From: Akebia trifoliata | Lineage: Eukaryota; Streptophyta; Magnoliopsida; Ranunculales; Lardizabalaceae | NCBI GenBank assembly: GCA_017979445.1 | Contig: JADQWC010000526.1 | Location: 62,001-126,000, forward strand | Direction: 5' to 3' | DNA: 64,000 nucleotides | Shown here: piece after piece, positions 57,959-64,000 of the stretch | Layout: each line of letters begins with the position of its first letter | Position numbering within the stretch: the first letter of the stretch is position 1 | Made by a program: the position numbers and the translations under genes | The notes under the pieces: model-generated | Told to the model about the DNA's origin: nothing | Database searches by the model: none | Seen by the model: only the letters and a program-made list of their open reading frames with translations

Positions 57959-58390
57959 TGTTGGAATTTAGAAGGTTGAATTTGAAAATCCTTTAATATT
58001 TAATAGGTTTTAACCATTTGGTAAAACAATTTAAACCATAGGGTAAATCAATCCCAAATTTGCTTTATGTTTTATACTTTATACTTTATTGCTTTAAGCT
58101 TTAATTGATAGTTTTGTTTTTTTATCTTGAGTAACTTTAGTCTTACATTGACTAGGAGAAGAATTGGTTTGCAATAATTAAATAGTTGCACTTCTAATAA
58201 CTTTAAAGTTGATAGAAGTAGTAGGCGGGCTCACGCGCGCACGCAGGGGCCCAAAACCCAAAGTTCCAGTTGGGATTTGGATATATCGGTCCAGAAATCT
58301 TAATATAGGGTTGGGGGGGGGGGGGGGGAGGTTGCAAAATCTCGAGAGACAACTCTCTTTCCATAAGAAATCAATACTCAAGAGATAACA
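57959..58390 (+). mobile_element. Solo LTR inserted in the RLK-3 lectin domain
   Basis: This 432-bp block starts TGTTGGAATTTAG and ends AGAGATAACA. It interrupts sequence that is continuous in RLK-1 (GATTTTGAACTTTTTTATTAAAG). It has a promoter-like CTTAATATAGGG at about 58298 followed by a G run (58312-58328). Flanking bases (CTTTT and ATTTT) are a 4-of-5 match. No partner LTR or internal region is nearby. Confidence 0.75.
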
Positions 58391-58804
58391 ATTTTTATTA
58401 AAGAGGACTAGATTACCATCTTCTAAGAGTTTTAATTTTGAAGAAGATGGGTTAGGGAGGGATGTATCTCTGTTTGCAACCCAAACAATAGTTTGAGGTG
58501 AATTTATTTATTTTTTTGTACTAGATGCCTATGTAGTACTTCTTATAAATGTTATCTGGTGTGAAGAAACCAAGTTCAAAGATGCCACCTATGGAGACTA
58601 TAGTCTAGTTGAGAGATTGGCCAACAGAGATGGTGTCAGCTCCAATGGAGAGATGGATTTTCAAAGAGAAGAAGATAATTAGTACATTAATGAAGAACCA
58701 TGGATTGCTTCTGATACCCATCTCTGCAAAACTTTACACCACAATGCTCAAAAGAAGATCAGAACTTAAATGGGTTTCGATTTAGAGAGTCAAAAAAGAA
58801 AATT

Positions 58805-59572
58805 GAAAATTACTTGAAGGACCCTGGCGGAGGGCTTTCTTTCTTAATAGTTCGTAAGTTTTGGGCAATTTCTTAATACTCCCTTTAATGAACTTTTCTA
58901 TTTCTAAACAGTCTCTGAACCTCATCTCCCACATTTCTCACGATTGAATGCTCTAACCATTCAAACTCATGGTTTTCATCCAAAAGCTTAGATTTTCTAC
59001 ATCTCAATCGAGGTTTGGAGACTCAATTTCATTGGAAAGTGTTTAATAAGAAATGAGATCCATTTTCAAGGGGTTTTTCAAACATTTAGAAGATGCATAG
59101 AAAAAACTAAGGATTTCACCTCTTTTTTCTTAGTTTTTGGATGAATAACGATTAAGAATGGTTCTTTTGGGTTGAAATCATCTAAACAAGTCGTTATATC
59201 AAGTTTTTAATCGATCTTTCGATATGTTTTAGTAAAAAAAATTCAAAATGGTTTGATTTTACCAGTGTCGAGTTCACTACTTTTCATTTAAAAAGTGCTG
59301 AACTTGACAGTAAATAAAAGGCATCGAGTTCAATAGTAAATAAAAAGTGATGAACTCGATAGTAAATAATGGTGAGTTCAATAATAAAAATTGTGAACTC
59401 GACACTAAATACAAAAGTATCGAGTTTGATAGTAAAAATTGTGAACTCGCAATAATGAGGGACCATTAAGAAAGAAAAAAGTTTACTAAATGTTCTATCA
59501 AGCTACAGGGCAAAACTTTGGGACTATTTAGAAAGAAACCCTTCCACGAGTGTCCTTTTTATTAATTTTTCC
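58805..59572. mobile_element. TIR element M, copy 3
   Basis: The left TIR is GAAAATTACTTGAAGGACCC (58805) and the right TIR ends GTGTCCTTTTTATTAATTTTTCC (59572). The array of GAACTCGA/AGTAAATAA units is at 59280-59440. It is in the opposite orientation to copy 5 and sits just upstream of the RLK-3 start, as copy 1 does for RLK-1. Confidence 0.78.
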
Positions 59573-59680
59573 AAAAAAAAAAAAAAAAAAAAAACAATCA
59601 AACTTGACTAGTATATCTTTTATTTGTTGATTTTATAGAACAACAAAGAATAAGAACAATCAATTTTGAATAATGTTGAA

Positions 59681-59835
59681 GTGACCTCAAGATTGGACCT
59701 CACATCGTACATCTTGGCGTGAAAGTGTATGAGAATCATAGATGTTTTTCCTCGAAATAAGAGTGAAAAAGCATATATGCTTCCTATCCATTTTCACATC
59801 AAGATGTGCAATATTAGGTCCAATCTTGAAGTCAC
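59681..59835. repeat. Foldback element F3
   Basis: Same design as F1: left arm GTGACCTCAAGATTGGACCT, right arm ending CAATCTTGAAGTCAC, loop about 27 bases. It lies at the position matching F1 relative to the RLK pseudogene, so it was carried in the duplicated unit. Confidence 0.83.
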
Positions 59836-60780
59836 TCCAACATGACTCATCAATTTTAGTATACTCTTTTCATGTAGTGTGAACTTTGATCCATTTGTCT
59901 TTCCATGTCACGGAATGAGCATTTTATACAAAATCCCTTCAAAATGTTTTTTTTGTCCAAAACTATTTTTATGTTGGGCATTTTTATCTCTAAAAATAAT
60001 ATGTGTACATTTTTAATTGTGAAAGTTTTGTCAACAGTATCATAATTATGTTTTGAACCTTGTTATCATGACTCAAAATAGCACTCAGTATGCATAGAAT
60101 CATCAATTTTCCTCGAGTGTATAACACTCGTATCTCGAGAAAAATATCTCTATCATTCAGTGCTATTCGACTATTATCTAAAGTCACTTTAGCATTTTTA
60201 TTTTCTTTGTTTTTTTAACTACAACAAGGATATTCCTATTATTAGATAATAAACATCATTGCCAAGAGTGGTTTTGTAACAAAATTGAAAAAAAGTAAGA
60301 TAAAGTTCTTTGATATGATAAAAGGACTTCTTGAGTTAGATAAAAGAACTTGCAACAAAAAAAGAAAAAAGAATAATGATGAATGCACATGGTTTTGATA
60401 TGCGGTTGGATATGTGACTGGGGCACATAATTGCATATCTTTTTCCTATGTATCCCGATGAAAAAGATCTATATTTTTGTGCCCTTGTCACATTAGCCAC
60501 TTACCCAACTGCGTGCATTCATCACGACTTAAAAAGAAAAAAAAAAAGACTTTTCTAATGTGCAAGTTTGACATAATGAACTGACTAGGAAGCTCAACTG
60601 CGTCCAACCTAATCTCATAAATCAGGATGATGGTAGACGTAGAAAAAAGTCATTTTTCATTAAAGATATTCTAAACAACTTTTCTATAAAATTTCATTTT
60701 TCAAACTAATTCCTTTTTGTTTTTTCAAATTTATTTTTATAAATAATAAAAAAAATATTTTTATAAAGGTAAGTGTAGAT
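59836..60780. other. Duplicated spacer downstream of foldback F3
   Basis: It aligns with 2996-3420, 4265-4640 and 4750-5560. It lacks the SINE: the site near 60505-60525 is uninterrupted. It also lacks the inverted partner of the repeat at 4657-4753. No gene. Confidence 0.7.
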
Positions 60781-62290
60781 ACATGAGCTTCAAAATCTTT
60801 GAGGAAGGTTTGAAATCATTTACGCAGGTTTAGGAGTTGCTGCTTTTCAATTAAAATGTGAATGAACACTATAAAAAGATTTTTAAAATCTGTTTTTCTT
60901 GGCTTGTAGTAACTCACATATTTAAAGGATAAGGGAAAAAATGTCTATCTAGGAAATTAAGGTAATGAGGTTCAGTTGAGGGACAAGGAAGATGTTAGGC
61001 ATCTTGTCCCTCCTATTCAAAGATGGTTACCAATATTGACCCATGGTGAGATTAGAAAACTCTTTTTTGGGGTTTTGAAAATAGAGGAAGTTATAGAGAG
61101 AATTAAAAAGTAAAAAGATTATAGTCTAATTTTAGGAAATAGAAGATTTAAACTAATGAGCAAGTTAAAACATAAAATGTTCCTTAATGGAATTTTTTAT
61201 AAGTATAGAATTTTGGTGGGAATCTACATGGATTTCACCTTTTTAGATCCCAAAGATTTTTTAGAAAGGTTATGTGCTTACTTGAGAGCATTTTTTTTAT
61301 TGGTTTAACCATGAGTTAGACACCACCATGGAAGGACCAGAGACCTTATGTATGAGTTGTATCCTCTTTGGAACTGTTTTTTGTTAGTTTAGAGAGTTAG
61401 GTGTAGATCTAGATAGATTTCCACCTTTGATTTTTAATCATTTAAGAAAAACATATTGTGATGCACGTGCACATAGTGTATGCATGTAATGGACTCAAAA
61501 AGAGAAGATTACCTATTACGAGGAAGTAAAGAACATATATACTAGGAATTTAAAGCTTGCAAAGAAAGTAAATAAACAAGAAACAATTACTCTAATGCTC
61601 TCATAGAGCTTATTGATGGCTTATAGGGTGAGATTACCTCTAGGACTCTCTACCCTTAAGCCTCAAGCTAAAAAAGATGAAAATCTACATAAACTTGTTT
61701 GAATGCAAAGAGGGGAGTAGGGAGTAGGTAGAAGTGAGAACATTTAGAGGGGGTTTACATAGAAAAATCAAAATATTATAATTACAACCCACACTTGTTT
61801 CTTCTTATTCTTGGTTAGAGTTTTTTCGATATTTGAGAAAGGATTTAGATAGAGTTTAAGTAGGCTAGAGGACTTTGAGGAGAGTAACTGATAGAATTTT
61901 GGATCACTTCAACCCCTCCTTCATTTGCCTTAGATGGGTCTTTTATTTATAGGATTTTGAGAGATCCTTGGGGATAAACTTATCCTAAATCCTAGAGTTC
62001 CCACTATTCTCATCTCCTTAGCTTTGATGGTTTTTCACTCACTTATGGGTCTTACCAATCAAGGGATAAATTAGTAAAATGTCAATAGATTTTAGAGAAT
62101 TCTTTAAGGAGAGTAAAGTGGTCTTAGAACTTAGGCTTTGAATCAAATTCTAGAGAACTAAACTAGATGACATGTAATTAGGTGGTAGGATTTTGAATAT
62201 TCTAGACATTTGGCCTATCTAACAACCTAGGGCAAAGAGAGTTTTTGCTCATAAATTCCAGAGGATTCTATAGGTTGGATAAAATAGTCA
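60781..62290. other. Decayed repeat DNA, part shared with the 5.9-6.3 kb region
   Basis: No gene. 61385-61700 matches 5895-6300. Around 61950-62010 is a TATTTATAGG motif followed by GGGATAAACTTATCC, reminiscent of a degenerate LTR on either strand. No termini could be set. Confidence 0.4.
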
Positions 62291-62294
62291 AAAC

Positions 62295-62830
62295 CTCTTG
62301 AATTGGGTATAATTTCATTGAATATCATGTAAAATTAAATTGATTTCATTTTTTCAAGTTTTTCCAATTGAATACATGGAAAGATTGACTTAAAACTTGA
62401 CATAACGATTTGTGTAGCTGATTTCAAATCAAAAGAACCATCCTTGATCAATTTTCATCCAAAAAAGAGACAAAACAATTGAAAAATCCTAGTGTTTTTA
62501 CATACATGTTCAAAATACTTGAAAAAAATGAAAAAAAAACCCTTGAAAACGGCTTCTTCTTCCTTCTCAAATCATTTTCATCAGATTTGAGTTTCCAAAA
62601 TTCAATCCGGATGTTGGAAATCAAATTTTTTTGGATGAAAAATGGTGAGTTTGAATGATTTGGGCAATATCAACATTTCCATCATGAGAAATGTCTAGAT
62701 TGAGGTTTAGGGATTTTTTTTAAAAGAGAGATTATCTAAATGGACTATTTTGATAACATGCAAATGTAAGGACTAAATTGACAGAAAAGTACGGATAAAG
62801 GATTATTAAATAATATTCCCAATCCCTATT
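62295..62830. mobile_element. Diverged M element fragment (copy 6)
   Basis: The segment with AAAGAACCATCCTTGATCAA and the CATCAGATTTGAGTTTCCAAA region resembles 35225-35520 of copy 5. It lacks the GAACTCGA array and has no clear TIR. Confidence 0.45.
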
Positions 62831-64000
62831 CACCGTTTAACTCGACATAGTTCAGTAATTATTATATGAAATTCAAGGCTTGTGTTCTTTGCATGTGCGA
62901 GGACGCATCCCTGGCTGAACCTAAAAGCCATACTACCTTTAGATTTAAATTATTGGAACTTCTGTATTATGAGTATTTTACCTTTTTTTTGTTTCCTTAC
63001 AAAATGTATTATGCGGAGGATATTTTTAGCTGAGTACTAAGGGGTGACATGTGACACATAGAAATTGAGGTTAGCCATAGAAATCTGAGCCAACTCATAT
63101 GAGGGTATGCTCGTTGACTAGATCGCAAATCAACCATCAATTTTGGGTCTTGGTTGGTTGGAGGAATATTGGGTCAAGGATGCATCATAGGATGGTTCAA
63201 TTAGCCCAAACCCTTATAAATAAGGGGATTGGGTCAAAAGTAGTTGGAGTTTTGATAATGGAAAGTCGTTAAAATGAAGGGGTGTATAAGGACATGATCG
63301 TGATTTGATACATTCTAAATCAAGATTTACTTTCTAAATCAGATAAGGATGAAATTGATAAACGTGATCCATAGGTATCCTAGGGTTTTACATCTATAAA
63401 TATATGGATAGAGACACTAAAAGGTATGATTATTCTCCCCCTCAAAGTTACATACTAATTTTTTTGTACTCAAGTTTGACTTGGGTGTCAGAGTTGTGTT
63501 GTTGCAGGGACATCCAGGAGTATAAGAAGAGGAGATTCCAAGCCGACATCACATATCTCAAGGTAGGGCAAGTTTTTACATCTACAACTTGTAGTCATCT
63601 GTGGGAAATGGATTGAGAATTTGCATGAAACCACATTTAACAACCAAAATCTTTATCAAGGATTGGGGGTTGCCTCCATTGTCTTCGTAGGTTTTGAATT
63701 TCTAAATAGACTTTGCCAAGGATGGATCGATTACCAATTGGATTTTGTGATTATTAAAGAAAGATTGACAAAACAAGTTTAGCGAACTGAGATCACACAA
63801 CACGAATGATTCAAGGGCATGTAGGATTTTTTGCCATCCAAGTAATCAGGGTAGCCTTGCAAAGTCATAATAATTAGATTTGCATATAAATCGAAGATGA
63901 AAATCATTACAACTTTATTTTCACTCTTCTTAACTTTATTATATTTCTTCTTTTACTTATTTTAAATCTATTTTGATTTTTTTTTTATCTTTTACCCATT
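62831..64000. other. Possible Ty3/gypsy LTR remnant and unassigned DNA
   Basis: A TATA-like CTATAAATATATGG (about 63392-63405) is followed about 70 bp later by TGACTTGGGTGTCAGAG and TTGTTGCAGGGACATCC, a layout common in R/U5 of plant Ty3/gypsy LTRs. No LTR partner, primer site or coding domain is in the window. The ORF 63404-63616 runs through it and is not considered a gene. Confidence 0.3.

Larger units (their letters stand above)
50540..58730 (-). pseudogene. RLK-3: lectin receptor kinase pseudogene split by two retroelements
   Basis: Segments of the same gene lie at 50540-50658, 56563-57958 and 58391-58721 (minus strand). The start ATG is at 58719-58721, homologous to the preferred start of the intact gene. 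Kinase pieces: [15 protein letters not shown] region near 56690 (HCD loop kept), [11 protein letters not shown] near 56640, GKGGFGSVF near 57040. Lesions include frameshifts in the PAN region, a shortened S-locus region with a (CT)n run (57683-57708) and loss of the C-terminal roughly 120 codons where the outer CACTA-like sequence begins. Copia C interrupts the activation loop region and a solo LTR the lectin domain. Confidence 0.9.

Overview
This is an AT-rich, repeat-dominated stretch of a plant nuclear genome, almost certainly a eudicot. The evidence is the intron structure, plant-only gene families (G-type lectin receptor kinases, WVD2/TPX2, ACR, a CYP72-clan P450) and plant transposons (Ty1/copia, CACTA, tRNA-derived SINEs). 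The species cannot be named from sequence alone. There are no operons, tRNA genes, rRNA genes or CRISPR arrays.

Only one gene looks intact: a single-exon G-type lectin S-receptor-like serine/threonine kinase on the minus strand (8125-10590). It is the middle member of a tandem cluster. Its neighbours are decayed paralogues: RLK-1 (1-1953, cut by the window edge) and RLK-3 (50540-58730, split by a copia element and a solo LTR). RLK-1 and RLK-3 share the same downstream repeats and spacers (about 2000-5560 and 58805-60780), so they arose by tandem duplication of a unit larger than the gene.

Between the cluster members lies a nested transposon landscape. From left to right: foldback elements and a SINE-bearing palindrome (2.0-5.9 kb); the intact RLK; degenerate copia A (10791-15506) with its right flank; an 8.4-kb CACTA element (CACTA-1, 16342-24720) inside a terminal-inverted-repeat element; three CACTA-type miniature elements (28.0-29.75 kb); copia B plus the same flank as copia A (29859-36228), a segmental copy that still shows the CACTA-1 target site empty; a 13.3-kb CACTA element (CACTA-2, 36404-49659) inside a third CACTA-like element; RLK-3 with copia C (50664-56562); and decayed spacer with LTR-like remnants to the window end.

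The most notable content is the two large CACTA elements. CACTA-1 has perfect CACTA ends and a 3-bp CAA target duplication. It carries a decayed Transposase_24 (Ptta/En/Spm) gene and captured pieces of uroporphyrinogen-III synthase, a CYP749A-like P450 and a proline-rich protein. CACTA-2 has a GTC target duplication and no visible transposase. It carries exons from about nine unrelated host genes, in a leftward group (mitochondrial CoA-type carrier, dynamin-related GTPase, SMC5, one unknown) and a rightward group (ACR, importin-5, HMA5-type copper ATPase, an acidic C-terminus), many with intact splice sites. These are gene-capturing (Pack-CACTA-like) transposons. Whether their chimeric units are transcribed cannot be told from DNA.
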